Shown: positions 46,494 through 57,565 of the stretch, in pieces
Numbering within the stretch: position 1 is the first letter of the stretch
Layout of the letters: the number at the start of each line of letters is the position of its first letter
NCBI GenBank assembly: GCA_030035585.1
Contig: CM057462.1
Coordinates: forward strand, 64,142,734-64,206,733
Direction of reading: 5' to 3'
DNA: 64,000 bases
From: Dugong dugon
Lineage: Eukaryota; Chordata; Mammalia; Sirenia; Dugongidae
Translations under genes and position numbers: made by a program
Notes under the pieces: generated by a model
The model's database searches: none
The model's input: the letters and a program-made list of their open reading frames with translations, nothing else
Told to the model about the DNA's origin: nothing

Positions 46494-46750
46494 TTTTTTT
46501 TTTTTAAGGTAGTATTGTGTTTTCAGTAAAAGTTACACAGCAGATTAGGTTCCTATTGGACAATTTTTACACAAATTATTCAGTAACATTAGTTACATTT
46601 TTCACAGTGTGCCAACATTCTCTTTGATTGTGTTCTGGTTGTTCCGTTTCCAGTACTCTAGTTTCCCTGCCCCCTTATCTTCTCATCTTTGTTTTGCAGT
46701 GATTGTTATCCTTTTGGTCTCCTATGGATGGTTTTGTACTAGACCACCAT
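46494..46750 (-). mobile_element. LINE 3'-UTR fragment, antisense, with poly-T
   Basis: A T run, then GTAAAAGTTACACAGCAG, CAATTTTTACACAAATTATT and CAGTAACATTAGTTAC. Similar in layout to the copy at 30857. Confidence 0.5.
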
Positions 46751-47330
46751 ACTCACGGGTTGTTGTTGTTAGGTGCCATTGAGTCAGTTTCGACTCATAG
46801 CGATCCTGTGTACAACAGCATGAAACACTGCCTGGTCCTGTGCCATCCTCACAGTTGTTGTTATGTTTGAGTCCATTGTTGCAGCCACTGTGTCTATCCA
46901 TTTCATTGAGGGTCTTCCTCTTTTTTGCTGACCCTCTACCAAGCATGATATCCTTCTCCAGGGACTAGTCCCTCCTAATAATGTGTCCAAAGTAAGCAAG
47001 ACAAAGTCTCACTATCCTTGTTTCTAAGGAGCATTCTGGCTGTACTTCTTCCAAGACAGACGTGCTCATTCTTCTGGCAGTCCATGGTATATTCAGTATT
47101 TTTTGCCAACATCACAATTCAAAATCATCGATTTTTCTTCAGTCTTCTGTATTCATTGTCCAACTTTTGCATATATATGAGGTGATTGAAAATACCAAGG
47201 CTTGGGTAGTCTCACCTTAGTCCTCAAAGTGACATCTTTGTTTCTGAACACTTTAAAGAGGTCTTTTTACAACAGCTTTCTCCAATACAACATGTCATTT
47301 GATTTCTTGACTGGTGCTTCTACTGGGGAG

Positions 47331-47486
47331 CCTGGTGGTGCAGTGATTAAGAGGTACGACTGCAAACATAAAGGTCGGCAGTTCGAGTCTACCAGCCACT
47401 CCTTAGAAACTCTATGGGGCAGTTCTACTCTGTCCTATAGGGTTGCCATAAGTCGGAATCGACTCAGTGGCAGCGGGTGGGTGAGT
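47331..47486 (+). mobile_element. AfroSINE, short form, inside the RTE LINE
   Basis: GGAGCCTGGTGGTGCAGTG, CTATGGGGCAGTTCTACTC, GTCGGAATCGACTCAGTGG. Flanked by TGCTTCTACTGGG and TGCTTCCATGGG, consistent with a target duplication of RTE sequence. The SINE is sense while the LINE is antisense. Confidence 0.92.
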
Positions 47487-47499
47487 GTGCTTCCATGGG

Positions 47500-48471
47500 T
47501 GCTGATTGTGGATCCAAGTAAAATGAAATCCTTGACAACTTTAGTCTTTTCTCAATTTATCATGATGTGCTTGTTGGACCAGTTGTGAGGATTTTTGTTT
47601 TCTTTATGTGGAGGTATAATCCATACTGAAGGCTGTAGTCTTTGATCTGCATCAAAAGTGCTTCCAGTCTTTTTCACTTTCAGCAAACAAGGTTGTGTCA
47701 TCTGCATATTGTGGGTTGTTAATGAGCCTTCCACCAATCCTGATGCCACGTTCTTCTTTATATAGTCCAGCTTCTCAGGTTGTTAGCTCAGCGTACAGAT
47801 TGAATAAATATGGTGAAAGGATACAACTCTAGTGCACACCTTTCCTGATTTTGAAACATGCAGTATTCCCTTGTTCTGTTCTCTTAGTCTTTGTACAGGT
47901 TCCGCACGAGCAATTAAGTGTTCTGGAATTCCCATTCTTCGCAATGTTGTCCATAATTTGTTATGATCCACACAATCAAATGCCTTGCATAGTCATTAAA
48001 ACACAGGTAAATATCTTTTTGGTATTCTCTGCTTTCAGCCAAGATGCATCTAACGTCAGCAGTGATATCCCTCATTCCATGTCCTCTTCTGAATCTGGCT
48101 TGAATTTCTGGCAGTTCCCTGTCAATGTACTGCTGCAACCGCTTTTGAATTATCTACAGCAAAATTTTACTTGCATGTGATATTAATGATATTGTTTGAT
48201 AATTTCCCCATTCTGTTGGATCGCCTTTCTTTGGAATGGGCACAAATCTAGATCTCTTCCAGTCAGTTGTCCAGGTAGCTGTCTTCAATATTTCTTGGCA
48301 TAGACAAATGAGTACCTTCAGCACTGCATCCATTTGTTGAAACATCTCGACTGGTATGCTGTCAATTCCTGGAGCCTTGTTTTTTGCCAATGCCTTCAGT
48401 GCAGCTTGGACTTCTTCCTTCAGTGCCATTGGTTCTTGGTCATGTGCCCTCCTGAAATGGTTGAATGTCAA
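47500..48471 (-). pseudogene. RTE reverse-transcriptase remnant
   Basis: Minus-strand frames hold pieces of the RT in order. 48154-48471 reads ALKALAKNKAPGIDSIPVEM, then WKRSRFVPIPKKGD and a GNYQTISLIS segment (RT fingers; the usual RPISL is altered). 47914-48138 reads QQYIDRELPEIQARFRRGHG, then CFNDYARHL where functional copies have F(I/V)DY followed by the palm. 47783-47971 begins with a DHNKLWTTLRRMGIPEHL segment. Frames shift between pieces and stops are frequent. The functional protein copies the element's RNA at the nicked target; this copy cannot. Confidence 0.88.
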
Positions 48472-49403
48472 CTAGTTGTTTTTGGTACAGTAATTCTGTG
48501 TGTTCCTTCCATCTTCTTTTGATGCTTCCTGTGTTGGTCAGTATTTTGTGTATAGAATACTTCAGAATTGCAACTCAAGGCTTGAATTTTTTCTTCAGTT
48601 CTTTCAGCTTGAGAAATGCCGAGCGTGTTCTCTTTTGTTTTCTATCTCCAAGTCTTTGCATATTTCATTATAATACTTTGTCTTCTCAAGCTGCGCTTTG
48701 AAATCTTCTGTTCAGCTCTTTTACTTCATCATTTTTTCCATTTGCTTTAGCTACTCTATGTTCAGGAGCAAGTTTCAGAGTCTCTTCTGACATCCATTTT
48801 GTTCTTATCTTTTTTTCCTGTCTTTTAAATGACCTTCTGCTTTCTTCATGTATGATGTCCTTGATGTCATCCCATAACTCATCTAGTCTTCAGTCATTAG
48901 TGTTCAGTGCATCAAATCTTCTTGAGATGGTCTCCAGATTCAGGTGGGATATACTCAAGGTCGTATTTTGGTTCTCAAGAACTTGTTTCAGTTTTCTTTA
49001 GTCTCAGCTTCAACTTGCATATGAGCAGTTGATGGTCTGCTCTGCATTCGGCCCCTGGTCTTGTTCTGACCGATGGTATTGAGCTTCTCCATCGTCTCTT
49101 TCCACAGATGGAGTCTGTTTGATTCCTGTGTTTTCTATCTGGTGACGTCCATGTGTATATTCACCATTTATGTTGCTGAAAAAATGTATTTGCAGTGAAT
49201 AAGTTGTTGATTTTGCAGAATTTTATCATGTGATCTCTGGCATTGTTTGTATCATGAAGGCCTTATTTCCAACTATAGATCCTTCTTCTTTGTTTCCAAC
49301 TTTCACATTCCAATCACCAATAATTATCAATGCATCTTGATTGCATGTTTGATCAATTTCAGGCTGCAGAAGTTGGTGAAAATAATCAATTTCCTCATCT
49401 CAC

Positions 49404-51110
49404 TGGTAATATTCTTTATTTTGTGTGCCAGTCTGCTGAACTATTTTTTAATAACTATCTTGGTAACACCTGCCTTTCTCAAAGGCCATAGCCTTATTTC
49501 ACAAATGAGGAATCTAAACCTCTGTGAGGCAAATCATGTAGCTAGCCTGTTGGACTAGGTGACCTCAGAGATACTGTGATTCTAACAGTAGTGCATACTA
49601 GAATGTATTTTTATCTTTTTTTTTTTTTTACCATGTCCAACTATAATTTATGCTTTTTAAGTGTTAAACTCCTTTTTTTTTAATCTATTTATCTTGCCCA
49701 TTAAATTGTTCTTTGAGAAAAGGTACAATAGAACCATGTACTCGTGTCCTCCCATAATCCTAATACTCAGATCTGCACAAAGTGACTGGTGCCGTGTGCT
49801 ACTGTTGACTGATCACTAGCATCAGAAGTCACAAGAGCTTGGGTTGGTTATTTTTTATTATTGTTCCCTTTCTATTATTTTAGCAGCTGTTCAAATTATT
49901 TAGCCTGATCTTTTCAAGTGGGCGTACACCCTTTTCTCCTAGTTTTCACAATGCTGGTTATATAGTTTCCCTACCTGCATCACACCTGCATAATTGGGAA
50001 TTTTGTAAAACGTTATGTGTGGCATAGTATGAGTCCTACCCTAGGTCACTGAGCTGCATCCTGCATTCCAGGCTGTTCTGAATAACTTTAGACCTAGGAT
50101 TCCTCTTAGGAGGACTTGTCTAGTGGGGTCTGCCTTGGTTGGTTGCTTATGAGTTTCTAGTATGCTAGGGTTTTCATCATAAGAGGGGCAAGAGCACTAA
50201 GCCCCCATCTGGGAAACATAGGTTCTTTTCCTTACTATCTCATTGCTTGATATGTGACTTTTGGACAGATTACTTAACCTCTATCAGTATTTTCATCTGT
50301 ACATGGAAAATTATAGTTATTTTCAAAGATGACTGTAATAATACAGATGAGCCACTTTGAGCTCCTTACAACAAAGATGCTGTAGAAATTTCAGGGGGGT
50401 TTCCCTCTAATTATAATCTGTGTTGCTTATCCTAAGAGCCTGTTACTACTGGGAAGCCATCTTTTGAGGCTACTGGAATAGAAAATTTGCAGAGGATGTT
50501 AGCCATCATTAAAGCAACCCAAACAGAAATCAGCAGAGTGAAATAATGTCCCAGAGTGGGGGACATGTGGGTGACGTCTGGGCTGCATTTTCTCCCTTGG
50601 TATCTATGGAGAAGGCCCTGCCGTCCTGAATTGTAGTTTTAGCACTTAGGGGATGGACTTAACAGTTTCTGCATTTTTCTCCCTGCCTTGGACTGTGTTA
50701 TTAAGCAGTGTGTCCTTTATCGTGTGGCTATATTTCAATCAATAAACATGACTGCTGTAAAACCTATCCCATTGCCATGTGATATTTGCCCAAGAGCTTC
50801 TGTTGTGGTGACATCCCTGTGATGAGCGTGGCCCTTTAAAGATTTCGTTCTTGGATGTTAGATGAGCCCTTAACTGGTGTCCCAGAAAGCATTTAAGCCT
50901 CTCTCCCCAGAGTTTTAGCAAGAGGAGCAGTAATCCCAGTGGCACTTGGGCTGGGGTCTAGAGAAAAGGTGGTAGATGATAGGCAGGGGCTGTTGTGGTC
51001 TCAGGGCCCGTTTGTACAAAGGAGGGCCTGGCCTCTCTTGGGGAGGTATTTCCGCTCACTGCAACAAATGAGGGAGCACAAAGGGCCGTAATGTAATGAG
51101 GCTTCTCTGG
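49404..51110. other. Intron DNA, mostly unassigned
   Basis: A weak MIR-like piece lies at 49480-49570 (antisense) and another at about 50225-50330 (sense; TGTGACTTTTGGACAG, ATTACTTAACCTC). No exon is supported here. Confidence 0.4.
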
Positions 51111-51118
51111 TGACGTCA
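51111..51118. promoter_or_regulatory. Perfect CRE palindrome (CREB/ATF site)
   Basis: TGACGTCA, followed by CTTG, 117 bases upstream of the exon at 51235 and in a locally GC-richer, repeat-free stretch. Binding and any promoter role are inference. Confidence 0.5.
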
Positions 51119-51234
51119 CTTGTAAATGTGGTCAAAGTCCAGTTCTTGGGGGCTAGTACAAGAGGGAGTAGAGATCAGTCGGTTTGCATGCTCTTACTTC
51201 TCAGCTGTCACTACTCCATGGAGCCTATTTCCAG

Positions 51235-51315
51235 CCACTAAACCAACACAGCTGCGCCGGGACATGAACGCTTACAAGTATCAGAAGTTCCTGGAGGGAC
51301 TCAACAACCTTAGAG
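51235..51315 (+). CDS. Probable second coding exon, 81 bases
   Basis: An acceptor (CTATTTCCAG|CC, with a pyrimidine-containing tract upstream) and a donor (TTAGAG|GTATTAC) bound exactly 27 codons. Joined to the one leftover base of exon 1, the frame reads ATKPTQL, then RRDMNAYKYQKFLEGL, then NNLRG. This is mixed, hydrophilic, helix-prone sequence like the end of exon 1, with a CpG-containing, codon-like base pattern unusual for this intron. An alternative acceptor after CAACACAG (51251) gives 64 bases and breaks the frame, so the longer exon is preferred. An in-frame ATG at 51264 could serve a shorter isoform. I do not recognise the protein; that the exon belongs to the same gene as exon 1 is inferred from strand and phase. 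Confidence 0.65.
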
Positions 51316-53258
51316 GTATTACAAGGCTTCAGGCTCCCTGCTTTTATCCTTGCTAATTGTGTGAACACTTATTGTGATATGTGTTGCGTAGGGTCTTTAC
51401 TTTCCATTGACCCCTAAGGGCTGGCCATATTTTTTGTGTGTTCAGATAATTACACAGAAGGGATAGAGTTTATAAATGTGATCATGGGTGGTAAGTAGGA
51501 GAGACTTCCTCAAGTACTTCACCAGCAGCCTGTTCTCTTGCTTGAATGGGCCACTAAGAAATGCCCCTGCCCTCCTGAGCTCAGCAGGGCTCAGTGCTCT
51601 CGCTGTTTTCTTTGAGGCAGCCAGGCAGTGTGGGTGGAGGGCTTTTGCCATCAGGCTCTGCAGCCTTACCTAGGTGGATCCAGGTTTCTTGGGCCGGGTT
51701 TTCCAGTTGCCTGTGTCTACATTGAGTCAGAGTCCCATCTGGAGAGAACAGGGAGTCAGGAGAAAGTAGGGGAAGCGGGGGCGGGGCGGGAATGCAGGCT
51801 GACAGGCTATAGATCTCTTTGTAAAGAGTAAATCAATAACTTTAAAGGAGTGTGAACTTTTTAGTAAAATAATATTTTAAAGGAAAGGTGTTTTCTGCAT
51901 TGTGTCAGACTCTTCACTTACCATAGATGAGAAGAGTGTACTCAGATGTGACGTCGCAGGACTCTTTTTGGCTATTAAGGATGAAAATGAATTAAATATA
52001 TATATTTTTTTACTTCTCCTTCTGTAAATGTTAGATGATTTTATTTCCGTCTGTTCAAACCATGCCTCTTTCATCAGCAGTCAGAATTCTGGACCCAGAG
52101 CAATCATGAGGTATGAAGAGAGTGGGAGGAGGTTAAGGGAGGAAAGAGGTAAAATGGGCTTCTGCACGAATGAGGGAAGGAGCAAACAGAGTAGGGGCAC
52201 GAGATCTGGACTCCCTTCCTGCCAGGGTATGTAGATATTTTACTTCCTTTCACCATTTGTTAAAAGAACAACTATGAGAACTTATATATGAAGAGCTTCT
52301 AAGAGGACATATATATGAAGAGCATTGTATGCTCTAAAGGGATATAGAGCTGTAAAATATTCTGTTGATCTCTGTCTTCTCTCCTACTCTGCATATACAA
52401 TTTTTCCCCCCATAATTTCTGACAACTGGAGCCATTCCCTTTTATGTTTAGGGCTCTGCAAGGTCATCACTCATCATACCGGTCTTAGCAAGAATGAGAG
52501 ACATTAACTGTTGCTCCAGCTTCCCTGTCAAAGGGAGTTTTGAAAGGGCAGGCCTAGGCTTCTTCATCCAGACTCATGGAGAAGAGATGGGAGGAGAAGG
52601 GGCAGGACCAGTGATGCTGCTCAGCAACTCTTCCAGTTTTTAGGCCTTGTTGGGAACTAGGGGAGGGGAGGAGCTCTTGTCCCATACAAAAGTCCCCTTG
52701 TTTTAGAGGGATCTTAGAGGGATCTTTCTATATTCCTGGACATGAAGCCCACCTAACAGTGAGAGCCTTTTTCCTTTTGTAAAACTCATGGATTAAACTT
52801 AATTAACCTGCATATTCCTTCAATAGACGAAAAGGCTTAGAGTAGGATTCCCATATCTCTCCTTGGATACTGAGCTTCTCCGTGTAGTTTTTCTTTTTAT
52901 TATTCTTTTCATCCCTGCTAAAAGCTGTCAAGGCTTTCTGAAGACGGGCAGGTGGTGGATGGAAACTGTAGGACAGTTGGATGACTGGTTAACCACACTA
53001 GGAAGGCCAAGACCTATAGAAATCAGGTTTATCCATGATCCAAGTAGATTTCCTGAGGTTCTCAGGAGACCACACCACTCATGTTATAACTCTGCCTGTG
53101 TCCTGCTGTATATGCTTCAGGAAAAAAGTGCAGGTATGAGGACCCTTCTTGTTTTCCTTCCGTGTAACCTGTGTGGAGGAAGGAGTTCTTCTTTATTCCC
53201 CAAGTAAGAGTTGTTTTGGTTCCCCGTTTTCCCTGACTCTTACTTTTTAAGCGGGGCT
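51316..53258. other. Intron or downstream DNA, unassigned
   Basis: No further exon that continues the frame is clear. A short tandem-like pair (ATATATGAAGAGC) lies at 52284-52323. The 114-codon frame at 52863-53207 has no motif and no splice context. Confidence 0.4.
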
Positions 53259-53270
53259 AATGGAAAAAGG

Positions 53271-53446
53271 GAAAAAAGGCCTGGTGATGTACTTCCAAAA
53301 ATCAGCCTCTGAAAACCCTATGGATCACAGTAGTCCAATCCTCAACCAATCATGGGGTTGGCTCAGGACCAGGCAGCATTTCACTCTGTTGAGTATGGGA
53401 TCACCATCAGTCGGGGGACAACTTGACGGCAGCTAACAACAACAAT
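53271..53446 (+). mobile_element. Headless copy of the tRNA-Gly/RTE SINE family
   Basis: AAAGGCCTGGTGATGTACTTCC, CTATGGATCACAGTAGTCC, CAGGCAGCATTTCACTC, and the RTE-type end ACTTGACGGCAGCTAACAAC. (First string runs 53275-53296.) It lacks the tRNA-like head. AATGGAAAAAG and AATGGAACAAG flank it. Confidence 0.85.
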
Positions 53447-54099
53447 GGAACAAGCAGTTCTTGGTTTGATCCTCTCAGGGGTGTAGTGGTTTTAAATTAT
53501 ACCCGAAGGAGGGTTGTTTCTACTTTTGGAAGAGGTTATATTAAAATTGGCGTGGCAATCATTTTTTTTCTCAGCCCACCTATAGTATTTGTTTTTTTCC
53601 TTCCTTTGCCCAGTTTGTACCTGTTGCTAGGAATGAATGAGCAATAGACTAGATACATCTATCATGGGGAGTGCCCTGTATTGGACTGAAATCAGAGAAG
53701 AGAAGCAACCACAGTAGCCCACACTCGACTCTCCCCGCTTCATGTTATTTTGGTTCTACACCTTTAAGGTAGACTCAGAAGCACTTGTTATTGTGGGCAT
53801 TGAACAAGAGGATATATATGCTTAGTTCACTGTCTGGTACATGGTTGGAATTCACTAAATATTAGTTCTACCCCTTATTGCTCCCTCCCTGCCCAGGCAC
53901 TTCCTTGAGTCACAGTGAATCATTGTGCGGGTTCTTTGATCTGGACTTGCACCACAGGATGAGCTGGACCAGGACACACTCTGGTTGGGGAGTTGTAGCA
54001 CTAGTCGCCCATCTACATATTTGGCTTCAAGACTTACTTGATCTCAGTACAGGACGGTTGCATGACTGAGACTGGAAGACAACAGCACTAGTGATAATA

Positions 54100-54215
54100 G
54101 TTATAATGGTAAGCATTCAATAAATGTTAATTATGTAGCAGGCACTGCTCTAAGCACTTTACGTATATTAATCATGTAGCCCTTGTAACAACTCCATGAA
54201 GTAGGTAATTTTCAG
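54100..54215 (-). repeat. MIR fragment, antisense
   Basis: GCAGGCACTGCTCTAAGCAC, TTGTAACAACTCCATGAAG. Confidence 0.75.
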
Positions 54216-54925
54216 TGCTTGGCTGGCCTGAACTCCTTTAGAGAACAGGGTTTATCTGTTGTGCTAAAGAGATAATAGTGCTTAGGAGAATATTAACTGA
54301 GATGGCTAATGTTACTGTGCTACTATCTAATGCTGGTGACCATGTGAAGTAGGAAAGAATATTAACACCTGCCATGTATGTATAAAATGCCCTTGGGTAG
54401 TTGCCTCTGAGGGAGAGCAGCAGTATGATACTTTGGAGTGAGGGCAAAGATCTTTTCTCTCCATACTGCCCTCTTTAGGCTGTGTCCTGTTTTCTAATCT
54501 TTCACTCACAGTTATTCACTTACTATTCATTCTTATAAGTCTTTAATGGCATAAAGCATATACTGCAATTTCTCTTATTCACCAAAAGAAAGTATCAGAT
54601 CCAACCCCCCTTCACTCCTACCTGAGTCTTTTTTTCATGTTGGAGAAGTTTCTGAAAGAGGGCATGTAGGTTGTTTTGGTTTAGTCTTTATAATAATTTC
54701 TGGAATAGTTGCTATGGGTCTTAGACAAGTATTCCCCCAGCCTTGGGCTGCCAGGCAACAATTTAGCTACAACCTGTTGCTTTTGTCAAACTCTCCTGTG
54801 GGTTGAGTCCCACTGTGTCCCCTGATTATGGCAAATAACTACTTCCCTTCTTCATTTCACCTATATCTTTATATATTATAGAGGGACTGACAGAGATAAT
54901 TGACTCCCCTCTTCATTTGTTGTTA

Positions 54926-55701
54926 CAGTTGTCCCTCAGTATCCACTGGGAATTGGTTCCAGGACTGCTCTAGAACACCAAAATCCCTGGGTGCTCAAGT
55001 CCCTTATGTAAAATAGTGTGGTATTTGCGTATAACCTTCGCACATCCTCTTGTATACTTTATATCATCTCTAGATTACTTCTAATACCTAATACAGTGTA
55101 AATGCAATGCAAATAAGTTGTTAATGCTTACACTTAACATTTAGCGCTTTTTCAGTCTTTGTAAGCACTTAATCACGAACCAGAGAGACCATTTTTGCCA
55201 TTGTAGGGGCAGCACTAACACTTCCATGAATTTCAGCTTCTTTCTGCTTTATTGCATGAGCGCCCGATTCATTCTTACCAACTGTATGGCCCACTTTGGC
55301 AAGCGACATGCCACTTTTCAAAAGATCTAAGATTTTTATTTTTTCGTCGAGAGATAGCACTTTATTCTTCCACTTAGCTTTTGAGGGATTGATTTGACCA
55401 CTTAATTGCTTTTTAGGAGCCATTTTTTCCACAGAAACAAAAGGTGCATTCAACACCAGTAATGAACTAGATGTGAGGCAAACAATATTCAAACGAGTGC
55501 TGGAGAGAGTCTGAGGATCTGTGAAATGGCGGGAGGGTACAGCAGAGTATGCCTACACATCACTTCATCCGCGTGGATTCAGCGTAGTGCTCGTGAGGCA
55601 AATTCAAGTTTTGCTTTTTGGAACCTTTTTCCCCCCAAATATTTTCGATCTGTGGTTGGTTGAATATGGATGCGAAACCTGTGGATATGGAGGGCCGACT
55701 G
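54926..55701 (-). mobile_element. Tigger (pogo/Tc1-mariner) DNA transposon, internally deleted
   Basis: The left end is CAGTTGTCCCTCAGTATCC and the right end, reversed, is CAGTCGGCCCTCCATATCC: matching terminal inverted repeats, each bordered by the TA that these elements duplicate (54924-54925 and 55702-55703). At 776 bases it is far shorter than a full Tigger of roughly 2.4-2.7 kb. It keeps both ends and the N-terminal part of the transposase on the minus strand. Confidence 0.9.
55169..55423 (-). pseudogene. Tigger transposase N-terminus, truncated
   Basis: From the Met at 55423 (minus strand) it reads MAPKKQLSG, then KVLSLDEKIKILDLLKSGMS, then LAKVGHTVGKNESGAHAIK, and ends in a SVSAAPTMAKMVSLVRD segment before a stop at 55169. 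This is the CENP-B/pogo-type helix-turn-helix DNA-binding part (about 85 residues). The second DNA-binding half and the DDE catalytic domain are absent because of the internal deletion. The open frame extends upstream of this Met, but the family start is here. It cannot transpose. An exapted DNA-binding peptide is conceivable but unsupported. Confidence 0.88.
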
Positions 55702-55703
55702 TA

Positions 55704-56097
55704 TTGTTAGTTAGCATTGAGTCAGCTCCGACTCGTGGTGACCCTATGTACAACAGAATGAAATGTTGCCCTGTCTTGTGCCATCTTCACAATCGTTGGT
55801 ATGCTCGAAAGTCCACTGTTGAGGCCCCTGCGTATTTTGAGTGCCTTCCCACCTAGGGGGGCTCATCTTCCAGGACTATATCAGACAGTATTCTGTTGTG
55901 ATCCCTAAGCACTTCATTGGCTAATTCTCAGAAGTAGATTGCTATACCTTTCTTCCTAGTCTTAGAGTGGAAGCGCTGCTGAAACCTGCCCACCACCACA
56001 GGTGACTTGCTGGTATTTGAAATCCCAGTGGCATAGCTTCCAGTATCATAGCAACACACAAGCCACCACAGTAAGACAAACTGACACATGGGTGGTG
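55704..56097 (-). mobile_element. RTE-derived element abutting Tigger, antisense
   Basis: It starts at the Tigger's right edge with TTAGTTAGCATTGAGTCAGC and runs through ATGTACAACAGAATGAAATG, ATGCTCGAAAGTCCACTG, CTAGGGGGGCTCATCTTCC, CACTTCATTGGCTAATTC, AGCATTCCAGTATC-like text and CAAGCCACCACAGTAAGAC, to CACATGGGTGGTGG. Its centre corresponds to the body of the tRNA-Gly SINE at 58290 but is longer. I take it as the LINE-derived relative of that SINE. Confidence 0.75.
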
Positions 56098-56884
56098 GCC
56101 TCTTCGTTCAGTTATTGACTTTTGCTTTTCCTAACATGATTCAACTTTCAGCCATTCCTGCATCTGGTGGATAACTGTTGAAGGGAGCCCAGTGGAAACA
56201 TTGTAGAAGTTTCTTGAAGTTCCTGTCCCCGATTTTCTGTGACTCTTTGGTGCTTTGATACCAGGATTAGGGTGCAGTATATTCATTGCTGCTGCTTCTT
56301 CTAGGAGGCTTTAACTTATATTTCCAGAGCCCGCCCAAAACCATAGCTGTTGAGGTGATTTCTGCCCAGGTGGACCTCTCCTGTGAGTATGACAGGTTGA
56401 ACTAGTGGCCCAAGTCCTACTCTTCGGCAGAGTCCAGGCCAGTGCAGTGACTGGTAATGGGAAATTAATTAGGGAGGCAGAGAGAGGTGAGTAGAATGAT
56501 GAGAAAGTGGTTCTTTAGCCTTTGCTAAGCAAATTTGTGTTAGAACTGTCAGGTAATGACTGATTTTGAAAAAGAAATATATCTCAAACATATTTTTACC
56601 CTTCTGTTTGTTTGTGTATACTGTACTATTCCCTCTGCCTAGAATACCATTCTCTTTTTCTCCTCGTAGAACACTCGTACTCATCCGTCACTGCCTAGCT
56701 CAAATCTCACTTACCTCTATCATTTGTGTATGTGCATGTGTTTTCTAGGTAGAATTATTCCCTCTCCCTCGTCTGTGTTACCATAGCACTGTAAATATAA
56801 TTATTTTAGAACATAGCACATTATATTATAGTTATTTCATTAAGTATTTGATTTTCCTGCTAGTCTTTACTTTTTGGGTAAATT

Positions 56885-57030
56885 TCCTGTGACTTCTGTA
56901 AATCTCAGTTTCCTCATTTGTAAAATGGGGATAATAATAGAACTCTCCACAAGCTATTTTAAGAATTAAATGAGATGGTAAATATAATATCTGGTACAAA
57001 GTAAGAGTCCAATAGATGTTGTTAAAGGTG
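56885..57030 (+). repeat. MIR fragment
   Basis: TCAGTTTCCTCATTTGTAAA, ATGGGGATAATAATAG, TTAAGAATTAAATGAGATGG. Confidence 0.88.
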
Positions 57031-57420
57031 ACAACTGTGTCTCATTTATCCTTGTATCTCCTTCACCTGGCATAGTGCTTGGCACATATTAAGCATAAAA
57101 TAAAAATTTGAATAATTGAATTGAACTAAACTAATGTGTTCAAATTTCTTCAGTAGTCACCATCGGAAGTTAAAAAATATTCTGAATTATGGTGCCTATG
57201 CTATAAACATTAATAGGACTCTTTTTGTGGTTTTTCTCTTCAGTGCCAGATTGTGACCCCCATAAGAAACTCCATAGCCATTTCATAGTCACACCTAATT
57301 TTTGGTCAAAAAATTATATTACACCCGAGACTTTGGCTGTTTTTAAAAATTAAGTCCAGTCTCAAAGAATGAAAATGTACTGCTATTGAAAACATTGGAA
57401 AAATGATACTACTTGTCTGT

Positions 57421-57565
57421 ACCCGTTTCTGTTATCAATTCCTACTCATAGCGGCCCTACAGGACAGAGTAGAACTGCCCCAAAGGATTTCCAAGGAGTG
57501 GCTGGTGGATTCAAACTGCTGGCCTTTTGGTTAGCAGCCACACCTCGCCATAACTATTAACCACT
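57421..57565 (-). mobile_element. AfroSINE, short form, eroded
   Basis: Antisense: GACAGAGTAGAACTGCCCC, GGAGTGGCTGGTGGATTC, TTTTGGTTAGCAGCCACACC. Both ends are worn. Confidence 0.85.

Larger units (their letters stand above)
46757..49403 (-). mobile_element. RTE (BovB-like) LINE, antisense, 5'-truncated
   Basis: The left edge GTTGTTGTTAGGTGCCATTG is the RTE 3' end reversed. Going right (5' in the element), the order is C-terminal remnants (46784-46999), reverse transcriptase (about 47500-48471) and the end of the endonuclease part. It stops at about 49403, near AATCAATTTCCTCATCTC. A 156-base AfroSINE is inserted at 47331-47486. About 2.5 kb of LINE remains, with many stops and frameshifts, so it is dead. 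It is the longest RTE copy in the window and a plausible relative of the source of the SINE tails. Confidence 0.9.
1960..51234 (+). other. Very long first intron (inferred)
   Basis: This runs from the donor GTACGG at 1960 to the acceptor TTTCCAG ending at 51234. I found no other exon that keeps the frame. Small intervening exons could have been missed by eye, so the single-intron model is a working inference. The interval is mostly transposon-derived and is itemised in the other entries. Confidence 0.5.

Noticed and set aside
51252-51315. Shorter version of exon 2 using the acceptor after CAACACAG
   Set aside because: The 64-base form shifts the frame relative to exon 1 and loses the hydrophilic helical peptide seen with the 81-base form.
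52863-53207. 114-codon frame with a hydrophobic start resembling a signal peptide
   Set aside because: No splice context, no recognisable motif, and the composition is ordinary intron; one such frame is expected by chance in 64 kb.
56324-56382. Possible exon ending at the strong donor CTCCT|GTGAGT
   Set aside because: With acceptor TTTCCAG the frame continuing from exon 2 hits a stop within nine codons; the alternative acceptor leaves only 13 bases.
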